NCBI RefSeq assembly: GCF_014395425.1
Contig: NZ_CP060711.1
Location: 3,224,001 to 3,288,000 of the forward strand
DNA: 64,000 nt
From: Thermomonas brevis
GTDB taxonomy: Bacteria > Pseudomonadota > Gammaproteobacteria > Xanthomonadales > Xanthomonadaceae
Reading direction: 5' to 3'
Shown: positions 54,932-64,000 of the stretch, in pieces
Layout: each line of letters starts with the position of its first letter
Position numbering within the stretch: position 1 is the first letter of the stretch
Program-made: the position numbers and the translations under genes
Notes under the pieces: model-generated
Told to the model about the DNA's origin: nothing
What the model saw: the letters and a program-made list of their open reading frames with translations, nothing else
The model's database searches: none

Positions 54932-57900
54932 TCAGGCGTGGCGCTGCGCCTCTTCGTCGTTGCCGGCTTCGCCCTTCGCGTCGACGTCGGCGACGTTCTG
55001 CGCGGTGGGCTCGGCTTCCGGCGCGGTTTCGAACAGACCGCGCGGCGGCTCGGGCTGCGGAGCGGGCGCCGCCGGGGCCTGGGCGACTTCCGCCCGCGGC
55101 GCGGCTTCCTGCACCGCGGCCACGGCCGGGGTTTCCACCGCGACGGGCGCGTCGGCCTTCGCTTCGACCGCAGCCGGTGCTTCGGCCACGGCTTCGACGG
55201 CGGCGACTTCCACCGATGCGGTCGCGGTGGCGGCATCGACCGGCGGCAGGGACTCGGACGGCGCTTCGGCCACCGCGTTCGCCGGTTCGGCTTCGATGAC
55301 CAGCGGCGCCGCGTCGGCCGCGGAGGTTTCCACGATCTCCGCAGGTGCGGCCGCGGCGATGGTCGCTGCTGCCGGTTGTTGCGGCGTCACCGCGCTGGCC
55401 TTGGCCTCATCGCGCGCCGGAGCGGCGACGATGGCCGGAGCCGGAGCAACGGCGGGCTTCACCGGTTCGGACGCGGCCGGTGCGGCGGTCGCCGCCGGCG
55501 TTTCGATGTCGTCGAAATCGAACTCCGGCTGGCTGGCGTCGGTGCCCAACACTTCGTCCAGCGCCTCGTCGTGATCCAGCGCCAGGTCGTCGGCGCCACC
55601 GGCGGCTTCGCCGTTGCCGCGACGGCGGCGGCGACCGCCGCGACGGCCGCGACGGCGCTTGCCGCCGCCTTCGCCCAAGGCTTCGTCGCCGCTGCCGGAC
55701 GTGTTTTCGTTGGCGTTGCCGGCATCAACCTGTGCGGCCGCGACGGCATCGGCTTCGAGCGGCGCGGCCGGGACGGCGGGCGCAACCGGAGCAGCGGCCA
55801 CGGCCGGCTGCGGCGCGGTCACCGCGGTGGCTGCGGCATTCGCGGCAACGGCGGCCAGCGCCGCGGCGTCCGCGGCAGCCGGCTGGCTGGCCTCGGCCGG
55901 GCGGTCCTGCTTCGGCGGCCGGGGCTGCTTCTGCTGCTGGGCCTGCTGCTGCGGCTTGTCCTGCTTCTGCTCCTGCGGCTTCTGCGCGTTCGGCTGCCGC
56001 TCCTGCTGCGGCTGCCGTTCCTGCTTGGGCGGCTGTTGCTGCGCCTGCTTCTGCTGCTGCGGTTGTTGCTGCTTCTGTTTCTGTTTCTGCGATTCGCCAC
56101 GGTTGTCGCGTTGGCGGTTGTCGTCGCGACGGCCTTCGTCGCGGCGGTTGTCGCGACCGCCACGCCCATCGCGTTCGTTGCGGCGGTTGCCGCGCTCGTC
56201 GCGACGGCCGTTGCCTTCATTGCGCGCCGGCGCCGGGGCGGGCGCGGCGGCAGGGGCGCCGCCGAACAGGCCGCGCAGCCAGCCCATCACGCCGCCGCCG
56301 TTGGCAGCAGGCGCGGGCTGCGGCTTCGCGAAGGTGGGCGCTGCCGGCTGCGGCTGCGCCGGTTCCTGCGGGGCGGGCTTTGGCTCGCGCAGCGGCGCGG
56401 GCTGGGTCGGCTGCACCTTGGTGACGGCCGGCGGCGGGATGTTGAGCTGGGCCTTGGTCAGCGCGATCGTGTTCAGCTTGCGCGGGGTGCCGCGCTGGTA
56501 GCTGGGCCTGGCGGTTTCCTCGCCCATCTCGTTGTCGCGGATGCGCGTCACTTCGTAATGCGGCGAATGCAGCTGTTCGTCGGCGACGATCACGATGGGC
56601 GCGTCGTGGCGCTGCTCGATCTCGCGCAGCGCGCCGCGCTTCTCGTTGAGCAGGAAGTTGGCGATCTCCACCGGGGCCTGCACCAGCACCTGCCCGGTGT
56701 TGTCCTTCATCGCGTGCTCCTCGGCGACGCGGATGATCGACAGCGACAGCGATTCGATGCTGCGCATGCGGCCGTGGCCTTCGCAGCGCGGGCAGACGAT
56801 CTGGCTGGCCTCGCCCAGCGACGGGCGCAGGCGCTGGCGGCTCATCTCCATCAGGCCGAAGCGGCTGATGCGGCCGAGCTGCACGCGCGCGCGGTCGTAC
56901 TTCAGCGCGTTCTGCAGCTTGTTCTCGACGTCGCGCTGGTGCTTGTTCGACGACATGTCGATGAAGTCGATCACCACCAGACCGCCCAGGTCGCGCAGGC
57001 GCAACTGGCGCGCGACTTCTTCCGCCGCTTCCAGATTGGTGTTGAACGCGGTTTCCTCGATGTCGCCGCCCTTGGTGGCGCGCGCCGAGTTCACGTCGAT
57101 GGCGGTCAGCGCCTCGGTCTGGTCGATCACCAGCGCGCCGCCGGAGGGCAGGCGCACGGTGCGCTCATACGCGCTCTCGATCTGCGATTCGATCTGGAAG
57201 CGGTTGAACAGCGGGGTGTCGTCGGTGTAGTGCTTGAGCTTGCGCTTGTTGTGCGGCATCACCTGTTCGACGAACTCCAGCGCCTCGGCGTACATCTCCG
57301 GGGTGTCGACGAGGATTTCGCCGATATCGCTGCGCATGTAGTCGCGCAGGGCGCGCACGATCAGGCGCGACTCCTGGTAGATCAGGAACGGGGCCGGCTT
57401 GGACAGCGCGGCCTCGGCGATCGCGCGCCAGATCGACAGCAGGTAGTCCAGGTCCCACTGCAGTTCTTCCGCGTCGCGGCCCACGCCGGCGGTGCGGATG
57501 ATGACGCCCATGTCGTCGGGGATGTTCAGCGCGTCCATCGCGCGCTTCAGCTCGGCGCGGTCGTCGCCCTCGATCCGGCGCGAGACGCCGCCGGCGGTCG
57601 GCGAGTTCGGCATCAGCACCATGTAGCGGCCGGCCAGCGAGATGAACGTGGTCAGGGCTGCGCCCTTGTTGCCGCGTTCCTCCTTGTCCACCTGCACCAC
57701 GACTTCCTGGCCCTCGCGCAGAAGCTCCTTGATGCCGGCCTTGTGGTGATCCACGCCGGCCTGGAAGTAGTCGCGGGAGATTTCCTTCAGCGGCAGGAAG
57801 CCGTGGCGCTCGGCGCCGTATTCGACGAAGGCCGCTTCCAGCGAAGGTTCGATCCGGGTGATGCGGCCCTTGTAGATGTTGGACTTCTTGTTGTCCCGGG

Positions 57901-57997
57901 CCGGCTGTTCGATGTCGATGTCGTACAGGTTCTGGCCATCGACGATGGCGACCCGCAGTTCTTCCGCCTGCGTGGCGTTGATAAGCATTCGCTTCAT
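54932..57997 (-). CDS. rne: Ribonuclease E
   Basis: The 1021-residue endoribonuclease starts at the ATG 57997 ([18 protein letters not shown]) after AAGGAAC. It has an S1 domain (about 36-120), catalytic Asp301 ([13 protein letters not shown]) and Asp344 ([10 protein letters not shown]), and the zinc-link CPRCEGHG (Cys402, Cys405). The C-terminal half is a long low-complexity scaffold: an Arg-rich block ([19 protein letters not shown]), a Gln/Lys-rich block (about residues 630-720) and Ala/Glu-rich repeats. It starts mRNA decay and processes rRNA and tRNA; the tail should assemble a degradosome. Confidence 0.96.
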   Translation of the reverse strand: MKRMLINATQAEELRVAIVDGQNLYDIDIEQPARDNKKSNIYKGRITRIEPSLEAAFVEYGAERHGFLPLKEISRDYFQAGVDHHKAGIKELLREGQEVVVQVDKEERGNKGAALTTFISLAGRYMVLMPNSPTAGGVSRRIEGDDRAELKRAMDALNIPDDMGVIIRTAGVGRDAEELQWDLDYLLSIWRAIAEAALSKPAPFLIYQESRLIVRALRDYMRSDIGEILVDTPEMYAEALEFVEQVMPHNKRKLKHYTDDTPLFNRFQIESQIESAYERTVRLPSGGALVIDQTEALTAIDVNSARATKGGDIEETAFNTNLEAAEEVARQLRLRDLGGLVVIDFIDMSSNKHQRDVENKLQNALKYDRARVQLGRISRFGLMEMSRQRLRPSLGEASQIVCPRCEGHGRMRSIESLSLSIIRVAEEHAMKDNTGQVLVQAPVEIANFLLNEKRGALREIEQRHDAPIVIVADEQLHSPHYEVTRIRDNEMGEETARPSYQRGTPRKLNTIALTKAQLNIPPPAVTKVQPTQPAPLREPKPAPQEPAQPQPAAPTFAKPQPAPAANGGGVMGWLRGLFGGAPAAAPAPAPARNEGNGRRDERGNRRNERDGRGGRDNRRDEGRRDDNRQRDNRGESQKQKQKQQQPQQQKQAQQQPPKQERQPQQERQPNAQKPQEQKQDKPQQQAQQQKQPRPPKQDRPAEASQPAAADAAALAAVAANAAATAVTAPQPAVAAAPVAPAVPAAPLEADAVAAAQVDAGNANENTSGSGDEALGEGGGKRRRGRRGGRRRRRGNGEAAGGADDLALDHDEALDEVLGTDASQPEFDFDDIETPAATAAPAASEPVKPAVAPAPAIVAAPARDEAKASAVTPQQPAAATIAAAAPAEIVETSAADAAPLVIEAEPANAVAEAPSESLPPVDAATATASVEVAAVEAVAEAPAAVEAKADAPVAVETPAVAAVQEAAPRAEVAQAPAAPAPQPEPPRGLFETAPEAEPTAQNVADVDAKGEAGNDEEAQRHA

Positions 57998-58439
57998 TGT
58001 GCGTTCCTTGTGCGCCTCCACACCCGGTATGGGTGCCGCACGGAACGCCATGGGGCGTTTCGCTTCTGGATACCGCCTAGCGCGCGGTCGCGCTGGGCGC
58101 AGACCGTGCCGCTTTCGAGTTTTCCAGCGCTGCCACACCACGGCGAACCGCGGGAGCGCTTTTTCCTTGTAATGGTGTTGCTGGGCCGGCGACCGCCGCC
58201 ACATGACCTGAACAGACTGAACAGATGACGGGCGCGTCGCACGGGGCGTTGTTCAACGGGCGGAGTCACGGCGCGGGGCCGGCGACGGGCGGGTTTGCCG
58301 CGCAGCCGTTAACATGTCCGCCCCGAGGGCGGTGGCAACGTCACTGCGGCGGGGCTCGCCAGGCAGGCCGGCTTTCGGCCGGATGGGCGGTAAAACGCCC
58401 GACACTTCCTGCGAAATCAAACCCTTGCATCGCCCCCCG
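57998..58439 (-). other. Long untranslated leader of rne
   Basis: From the predicted start near 58433 to the rne ATG is about 436 bases. No gene on either strand is supported here apart from the leader. It contains several GC-rich stems and an A/T-richer stretch near 58150-58175. The E. coli rne leader (361 bases) lets RNase E cleave its own message; the similar length and place suggest the same control. Confidence 0.6.
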
Positions 58440-58448
58440 AGTGTAGCA
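58440..58448 (-). promoter_or_regulatory. Extended -10 promoter element of rne
   Basis: On the minus strand TGCTACACT gives an extended -10 (TGn plus TACACT). No good -35 box is seen at 17 bases, which extended promoters do not need. Confidence 0.5.
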
Positions 58449-58501
58449 GATCAGCTCCCGATGACACAGCCGGACTCCCCCCCAGCAGCGGTGCGCGCAC
58501 C

Positions 58502-59425
58502 GTGCGTATTGCCGAAGACCGCGATGGCCAGCGGTTGGACAACTTCCTGATGGGGTATTTGAAGGGAGCGCCACGCAGCCTGATCTACAAATTGATACGC
58601 AGCGGGCAGGTGCGGATCAACGGCGGGCGGGCCAAGGCCGAGCGCAAGCTGGAAGCGGGGGATGAGGTCAGAATCCCGCCTGTTCGCATCGAATTGCCAC
58701 AAGATGCCGGGCGTTTGCCGCCAAAAGGCATGCTGGACGCGCTCGAAGCGGCGATCGTGTTCGAGGATGCCCGCCTGTTGGCGATCAACAAGCCCTCCGG
58801 CGTCGCCAGCCACGGCGGCAGCGGAATCAGCTTCGGCGCGATCGAGACCATGCGCGCGCTGCGCCCCCGCGATAGTCTGGAACTGGTTCATCGACTGGAT
58901 CGGGATACCTCGGGCCTGCTGGTGTTCGCGAAAAAGCGCTCGGCCCTGACCGAACTGCAGCGATTGCTGCGGGAAGATCATGGATCAGGCATCGAAAAAC
59001 GCTATCTGGCCCTGCTGCTGGGACGGATGCCGGACGGCACGATGAGCGTGGACGCGCCGCTGCACGTCGGCCTGCGCCAGGGCGGCGAGCGCCACGTCCA
59101 GGTCAACGCCATCGGCAAGCCGTCGATCAGCCATTTCCGCGCGCTGGAGCGCCGCGGCGGGCAGAGCTACTGCGAAATCCGCATCGAAACCGGTCGCACC
59201 CACCAGATCCGCGTCCACGCCCAGCACATCGGCCATCCGGTGGCGGGGGACGACAAGTACGGCGATGAGGCGGCCAACAGGCGCCTGCGCGAACAGGTGG
59301 GGCTGAAGCGGCTGTTCCTGCACGCCTCCACGCTGGAGTTCGCGCTGGACGGCGGCAAGGCGCCGTATTCCCTCAACGCGCCGCTGGCGCCGGAGCTGGT
59401 CGAGGTGCTGAACCGGTTGGGGTAG
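58502..59425 (+). CDS. rluC: 23S rRNA pseudouridine synthase RluC
   Basis: The 307-residue protein has an N-terminal S4 domain (APRSLIYKLIRSGQVRING) and the RsuA/RluA catalytic motif LVHRLDRDTSGLL with the catalytic Asp. Later segments include GRTHQIRVHAQ and GHPVAGDDKYG. It modifies U955, U2504 and U2580 in E. coli 23S rRNA. The start shown is GTG 58502. A better family-like start, ATG 58461 (MTQPDSPPAAVR), is out of frame by a 2-base difference in GTGCGCGCACC at 58491-58501. Confidence 0.9.
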   Translation: MRIAEDRDGQRLDNFLMGYLKGAPRSLIYKLIRSGQVRINGGRAKAERKLEAGDEVRIPPVRIELPQDAGRLPPKGMLDALEAAIVFEDARLLAINKPSGVASHGGSGISFGAIETMRALRPRDSLELVHRLDRDTSGLLVFAKKRSALTELQRLLREDHGSGIEKRYLALLLGRMPDGTMSVDAPLHVGLRQGGERHVQVNAIGKPSISHFRALERRGGQSYCEIRIETGRTHQIRVHAQHIGHPVAGDDKYGDEAANRRLREQVGLKRLFLHASTLEFALDGGKAPYSLNAPLAPELVEVLNRLG

Positions 59426-59468
59426 GTGCGGGATCGAGCCGGTTGCCTACGGCAGCCGCTCGATATTC

Positions 59469-59810
59469 CTAACTCGCCAGCAGGTCGGCCTTCGCCGCAC
59501 AGATGAAGTCGTTCTCGCTGAGCCCCCCCACGTCGTGGGTGGAGAAGCGCACCACGCAGCGGTCGTAGTGCACCGACAGGTCGGGGTGGTGGTTCTCGGC
59601 ATTGGCGACGTGCGCCAGCGCGTTCACGAACGACATCGTCCGGTAGTAGTCGGGAAAGGTGAAGGTCTTGCCCAGTGCGTGACCGTCCTCGACCAGGTCC
59701 CAGCCCGGCACCTGCGGCAGCAGTTCGCGGATGCGGGCGTCGCCGAGGCGGTGCTCGTGGCCGTGGCGGACGCTGCAGTGCGCTTGCGCGAGGGGAATGA
59801 GATCGGCCAT
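59469..59810 (-). CDS. phhB: 4a-hydroxytetrahydrobiopterin dehydratase (pterin-4a-carbinolamine dehydratase)
   Basis: The 113-residue protein has the active-site pattern [16 protein letters not shown] and the WDL and [14 protein letters not shown] strands of the PCD/DCoH family. It recycles the pterin cofactor of phenylalanine hydroxylase. No phhA is adjacent. The ATG at 59810 follows GGAGAG. It is convergent with rluC and divergent from nfuA. Confidence 0.92.
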   Translation of the reverse strand: MADLIPLAQAHCSVRHGHEHRLGDARIRELLPQVPGWDLVEDGHALGKTFTFPDYYRTMSFVNALAHVANAENHHPDLSVHYDRCVVRFSTHDVGGLSENDFICAAKADLLAS

Positions 59811-59875
59811 GGCGGGCTCTCCGTGCGGGGGCTGAACCGGGTCGCGGGCGCTGCGCGCTGGCGACGCCGCGTGGC

Positions 59876-59881
59876 TAGAAT
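59876..59881 (+). promoter_or_regulatory. -10 element of nfuA, placed for a very short or absent leader
   Basis: TAGAAT ends six bases before the nfuA ATG, the same geometry as at clpS. No ribosome site is visible. Confidence 0.45.
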
Positions 59882-59887
59882 AGTCGC

Positions 59888-60484
59888 ATGATCCAGATTT
59901 CCGAAGCCGCGCAGGCGCATTTCCGCAAGCTGATCGAACGCGAGGCGATTCCGGGGCTCGGCGTTCGCCTGTCGGCGCAGCATCCGGGCACGCCGCGCGC
60001 CGACGTGCGCCTGGAGTTCGCCGAAGGCGACGAGTTGAGCGGCGACGAGTGGGCGGTCGATTGCGACGGCTTCACCCTGTGGCTGGACGCCGCCAGCGTC
60101 CCCTTCCTCGAGGGCGCGGACATCGATTACGCGACGATGGCCACCGGCGGCCAGCTGCAGATCCGCGCGCCCAGGATCAAGGGCTTCGCGCCGGACGCGG
60201 CCGCGTCGCTGCCCGAGCGCGTGCAGTGGGTGATCGACAACGAGATAAATCCGCAGCTGGCGATGCACAAGGGCCACGTCACCCTGACCGAGGTGACGGC
60301 GGACGGCATCGTGGTGCTGAACTTCGGCGGCGGCTGCCACGGCTGCAGCATGGTGGACATCACCCTGAAGCAGGGCGTCGAGAAGACCCTGCTGGAGAAG
60401 GTGCCGGGCCTCAAAGGTGTGCGCGACGTCACCGACCACGCCAGCGGCAGCGCCCCCTACATGCCGTCGCGCGGCGCGGCCTGA
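59888..60484 (+). CDS. nfuA: Iron-sulfur carrier NfuA
   Basis: The 198-residue protein has a degenerate A-type domain (1-95) without the usual cysteines and a C-terminal Nfu domain with [10 protein letters not shown]. Cys150 and Cys153 hold a 4Fe-4S cluster at a dimer interface. It delivers clusters to apo-proteins, especially under iron or oxidative stress. The downstream gene begins 15 bases after its stop. Confidence 0.95.
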   Translation: MIQISEAAQAHFRKLIEREAIPGLGVRLSAQHPGTPRADVRLEFAEGDELSGDEWAVDCDGFTLWLDAASVPFLEGADIDYATMATGGQLQIRAPRIKGFAPDAAASLPERVQWVIDNEINPQLAMHKGHVTLTEVTADGIVVLNFGGGCHGCSMVDITLKQGVEKTLLEKVPGLKGVRDVTDHASGSAPYMPSRGAA

Positions 60485-60499
60485 CCGACCGGGGCGCGC

Positions 60500-62242
60500 G
60501 TGACGACGGCCGCTGACGTCATCGCCGCGCTCAACCAGCGGCGTCTGCTCAAGCTCGGAAAGCCGGAAGCGGCGGGGGAAATGCCCGCCGGCTGGCAGCG
60601 CTGGTTCGACGCGATGCCGCAGGCCGACGCGGGCGCGGCGCGGGCGCGCATCGAGGCGTGGGTGCAGCCGCTCGCGCGCGGCCTTACGTATTCGGCGCAG
60701 TCGAAGGCCACCCGCCTGGGGCTGCCGTTCTTCCATTTGCAGCGGCTGGGCCGGCCGGCGGACCCGCGCGACGAGCGCGCGCTGCGGATCGGCGTGGGCG
60801 CGGTCGACATCGTGCTGCACGTGCTGCTGGCGGCGCTGCTGCTGTGGCTGATGTATCTGCGCTTCATGGAGCTGTCGAAGCAGGGCGACGAAGAAGACGG
60901 ATCCGTGGTGCAGGTCGAGTTCATCGGCCGCGGCAATGCCGCGACCGGCGGCGGCGCGCTGGCGAACGCGGGCGCGCAGTCCGCGCAGGCCTCGGCATCG
61001 CCCGCGCGCAATCCCGCGCCGACGCCCGCCCCGCAGGCTACGGAAACCCCCGCGCCCGCCGATGCGCCGCCGGCCATCGAGCAGGTGGCGACGCCGGCGC
61101 CGCAGGCCATCGACGCCAGCCGCGAAATCCCGCCGCTGGAGCGCACGCCGCCGGCGCCGCCGCAAGCCCGGCAGGTGTTGCAGGTCAGCGAAGTGCCGCA
61201 GCCGCAACCGGACGGCTTCAAGCTACCGCCGCCGCGCGAACGCAGCGTCGTCCTGCCGCAGGCGCAATTGCGCGAGGTGCAGCCGCGGCAGCAGGTCGAG
61301 ACGATCTCCACTCTCGAAACGCAGCCGATCCGCACGCTGCAGCCGACCCAGCGGCAGGTACAGCTGCGCGCGCCGGAGCTGAAGGAGCAGGTGCGCGAGA
61401 TCGAGGTGTTCACGCCCGACGCCAGCGCGCTGGCCCGCGAACGCGCCGTGCCGGCGGCCAGCGACCGCCAGGCGCAGGTGCAGGTGCCGCAGCTGCGAGG
61501 CCAGGTGCGCGAGATTCCGCTGAAAGCCGACGGCGGCGGTACGCCGGCGGCGCAGCCGGGCAATGGCGTCGCCGCCAGTGGCAAGGCGCCGACCGCGAGG
61601 AATGGCGCGGACAAGGCCGGCGCCACCGGCGCGGGACAGGCGCAGGCCGGCACCGGCCAGGGTGCGCGCGCCGCGCAGGCCGGCGGACGCGGCGTGACCG
61701 CGGCGGGCAGCGGTGCCGGGCCGGGCCTGAAGCCCGCGCCGGGCGGCTGGCCGGGCGCGGCGAAAAGCGATGACTGGGGCGCGTCGAAGCGCAACGTCGC
61801 GGGAACCGGCAACGGCAACGGTCGCGACGGCGACGGCAAGTCCGGCCTGTTCAACGGCGACGGCAGTGCGCGCCTGCCGGACGAATGGTCGGATCAGAAC
61901 GGCGTCGACCTCGACCGCGCCGGCACCTGGCTGAAGCGGCCGGGACTGGAATACAAGGCCACCCGCTTCGACAAGTATTGGATTCCCCAGGGCACGCTGT
62001 TGCAGGAATGGGTGCGGCGCGGGATCAAGGAACTGTCGATCCCGATTCCCGGCACCGGCATCAAGCTGAAATGCGTGGTCTCGTTGCTGGCGCTTGGCGG
62101 CGGTTGCCTGCCGGTCGATCCGGACGTCAACGAACAGTCCTCGACCGGGCGCGCCGCGCCGGACGTACCGTTCAAGCCGGAACTGCAGGAAGACAACGGC
62201 AGCGTGCGCGCGCCGGAACCGGCGGCGAAGCCGGGTGGCTGA
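60500..62242 (+). CDS. Transmembrane repetitive protein, TonB-like layout
   Basis: The 580-residue protein has a cytoplasmic N-terminal part (1-95), one membrane helix near 97-120 (VDIVLHVLLAALLLWLMYL), a long Pro/Gln/Ala-rich periplasmic stretch (about 150-330), a Gly/Ala/Asn-rich low-complexity part (about 350-450) and a conserved C-terminal domain (about 470-540) with two Cys (LKCVVSLLALGGGCLP). Xanthomonads carry this annotation after nfuA; function is unknown. The start is GTG 60500, directly behind nfuA. Confidence 0.78.
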   Translation: MTTAADVIAALNQRRLLKLGKPEAAGEMPAGWQRWFDAMPQADAGAARARIEAWVQPLARGLTYSAQSKATRLGLPFFHLQRLGRPADPRDERALRIGVGAVDIVLHVLLAALLLWLMYLRFMELSKQGDEEDGSVVQVEFIGRGNAATGGGALANAGAQSAQASASPARNPAPTPAPQATETPAPADAPPAIEQVATPAPQAIDASREIPPLERTPPAPPQARQVLQVSEVPQPQPDGFKLPPPRERSVVLPQAQLREVQPRQQVETISTLETQPIRTLQPTQRQVQLRAPELKEQVREIEVFTPDASALARERAVPAASDRQAQVQVPQLRGQVREIPLKADGGGTPAAQPGNGVAASGKAPTARNGADKAGATGAGQAQAGTGQGARAAQAGGRGVTAAGSGAGPGLKPAPGGWPGAAKSDDWGASKRNVAGTGNGNGRDGDGKSGLFNGDGSARLPDEWSDQNGVDLDRAGTWLKRPGLEYKATRFDKYWIPQGTLLQEWVRRGIKELSIPIPGTGIKLKCVVSLLALGGGCLPVDPDVNEQSSTGRAAPDVPFKPELQEDNGSVRAPEPAAKPGG

Positions 62243-62308
62243 CGCGTCGCGCGGGTCTTGCACGCATCGGCTTGAACGAAGAAACCAGGCCCGCCGGGAA
62301 CAGGCTCG

Positions 62309-62647
62309 ATGAATCCTGATGCATTGCGTACCGTTGGCCTGTTCGTCGCCACGGCCCTCGCGGAGATCGTCGGCTGCTATCTGCCCTGGCTCTGGCTCAA
62401 GCAAGGCCGCTCTGCCTGGCTTCTCGTTCCCGCCGCGGCGAGCCTCGCCGTCTTCGCATGGCTGCTGACGTTGCACCCGCAACCCGCCGGTCGCGTTTAC
62501 GCGGCCTACGGCGGCGTCTATATCGGGGTTGCCCTGGTCTGGCTCTGGCGGGTCGACGGAATCAAGCCCACGCCCACGGATTGGCTCGGCGTCGGGCTTT
62601 GCTTCCTGGGCATGCTGGTCATCATGTTCGGCCCAAGGCAGGCCTGA
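62309..62647 (+). CDS. YnfA family (UPF0060) membrane protein
   Basis: The 112-residue protein has four hydrophobic helices and the family marks [32 protein letters not shown] and [12 protein letters not shown]. The fold is related to small multidrug exporters; transport of a substrate is not proven. Confidence 0.9.
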   Translation: MNPDALRTVGLFVATALAEIVGCYLPWLWLKQGRSAWLLVPAAASLAVFAWLLTLHPQPAGRVYAAYGGVYIGVALVWLWRVDGIKPTPTDWLGVGLCFLGMLVIMFGPRQA

Positions 62648-62809
62648 CGGTTCGTTCAAGCCGCCGCTTCGCGGCACGGCTTGATGCATGCGCCGGATGC
62701 GCGATCAGGACTGACGCGGATCGGGATTGCCGTTGCCGCACCTGCGCTCATTCCACGCTGTTCCGGCAGGCGGAATCTCGCTGGCGCGACAAGGACGACG
62801 TGCGTGAAC

Positions 62810-63118
62810 CTATGCGCGCCCGCCCAGCGACTGCACCATCAGCGCGCGCAGTGCCGCGTCGTCACCCCCGCGCGGCGGCGCGACTTCGGCGAGCGAGAAG
62901 CCGCGCGCCAGCGCGTCGTCCTCGTCCAGCCCGTCGTATTCCACGAACTCGGCGTCCATCAGCGCGGCGCGCGCGGTGTCCACGCTGTCATAGGGCAGGG
63001 TGGCGCCGTCGCTGTCGAACACCTCGGCGGTGCCGGCGTCCAGTTCGCGCAGGCGCGCCCAGACCACGGTGCGGCCCAGCGTCGCCAGCCACCAGCTGTC
63101 CTGCGTCGATTGGTTCAT
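62810..63118 (-). CDS. Conserved hypothetical protein
   Basis: The 102-residue acidic protein begins MNQSTQDSWWLATLGRTVVWARLRELDAG and ends with an Ala/Leu helix. It is not recognized. Its ATG overlaps the stop of the preceding membrane gene (ATGA), so it is translated as part of the asnS-linked operon. The 160 bases after its stop, up to ynfA, hold nothing I can name. Confidence 0.68.
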   Translation of the reverse strand: MNQSTQDSWWLATLGRTVVWARLRELDAGTAEVFDSDGATLPYDSVDTARAALMDAEFVEYDGLDEDDALARGFSLAEVAPPRGGDDAALRALMVQSLGGRA

Positions 63119-63431
63119 GACAAGGCCTTTCCGATGATCCAGAGTACGCCGCCCATCGCGATGCCGCCGAGGATGACCAGCAGCGAGATCCGCGACGGCG
63201 TGGCCAGCCCCGACAGGTTGCGGTCCGGGGTGGTGCGATAGCCGGCGCGCAGCAGCCACCACAGCGCCGACGGCTTGAGGAATGCGCCTTCGCCGAGCTG
63301 CGCGTCGAGCTGCGGATGGCGGTCGCGCACGTGCACCAGCGTCAGCGGCCAGAAGATCACGAACGCGGTGGCGCCGGCGATCGCGGTGGCGAACGCGCTC
63401 AGCGCCAGGAACAGGACGAGGTCGGCGTCCA

Positions 63432-63432
<1 letters not shown>
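63115..63432 (-). CDS. Small membrane protein of unknown function
   Basis: The 105-residue protein has two hydrophobic helices (about 5-30 and 83-103) with a charged loop between them (VHVRDRHPQLDAQLGE). It is not recognized. Its ATG overlaps the asnS stop by one base (TGATG), and its own stop overlaps the next start. Confidence 0.7.

Positions 63433-64000
<568 letters not shown>

Noticed and set aside
54863..58228. 1121-codon open frame antisense to rne
   Set aside because: RNase E motifs on the minus strand are unambiguous; the plus frame is repetitive Arg/Gly/Leu/Val sequence.

Overview
The window comes from a chromosome of about 65-70% GC. Its gene content and gene order point to a gammaproteobacterium of the Xanthomonadaceae/Lysobacteraceae group (Lysobacter, Luteimonas or Pseudoxanthomonas-like). 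Evidence: the nudJ-mnmA-hflD cluster, clpS-clpA, a class Ia nrdAB pair with an NrdB of the xanthomonad type, an nfuA gene followed by a 'transmembrane repetitive' protein, rne opposite rluC, and asnS. Assignment is by recognition only; no search was run. Most of the window is dense chromosomal backbone. I saw no tRNA, rRNA, phage, transposase or CRISPR array.

Layout. 1-8.5 kb: end of a cold-shock gene, two tandem alanine-rich lipoproteins, a thiolase, a NalP-like lipoprotein/subtilisin autotransporter, and an operon (exported protein, nudJ, mnmA, hflD). 8.5-12 kb: clpS, clpA and a phosphopantetheinyl transferase. 12-31.5 kb: three cobalamin (B12) riboswitches. They precede nrdAB (class I ribonucleotide reductase), metE (B12-independent methionine synthase) and a five-gene mmsA/acyl-CoA dehydrogenase/enoyl-CoA hydratase/hydroxyacyl-CoA hydrolase/mmsB operon that continues into queH and two small genes. 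The anaerobic nrdD/nrdG cluster, with an FNR/Anr box and paired NrdR-like boxes, lies between the mms operon and metE.

The B12 region is the most striking part. In a riboswitch regulon of this kind, genes that avoid B12 are switched on when B12 is scarce. nrdAB and metE fit that rule directly. The mms operon fits only if its enzymes, besides degrading valine, carry out a B12-independent propionyl-CoA shunt (propionyl-CoA to acrylyl-CoA, 3-hydroxypropionate, malonate semialdehyde and acetyl-CoA) that replaces methylmalonyl-CoA mutase. Two of the three B12-controlled transcripts also carry copies of one 30-bp repeat. In nrdAB the repeats are inverted around an antisense four-helix-bundle (IVS/S23-like) gene sitting between nrdA and nrdB. 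In metE they form a hairpin inside the riboswitch itself.

31.5-43.5 kb: an MscS channel, a complete SiaABCD phospho-switch/diguanylate cyclase module, tex, a 2H phosphoesterase, an MHS-family transporter, an alpha-amino-acid ester hydrolase, and dinB. 43.5-54.8 kb: a membrane protein of unknown function, a CPA1 Na+/H+ antiporter, a GntP-family permease divergent from a TonB-dependent receptor, and a CrbS/CrbR-like two-component system. 54.9-64 kb: rne with a long leader, rluC (possible N-terminal frameshift), a pterin-carbinolamine dehydratase, nfuA, the transmembrane repetitive protein, a YnfA-family protein, two small genes and the 3' part of asnS.
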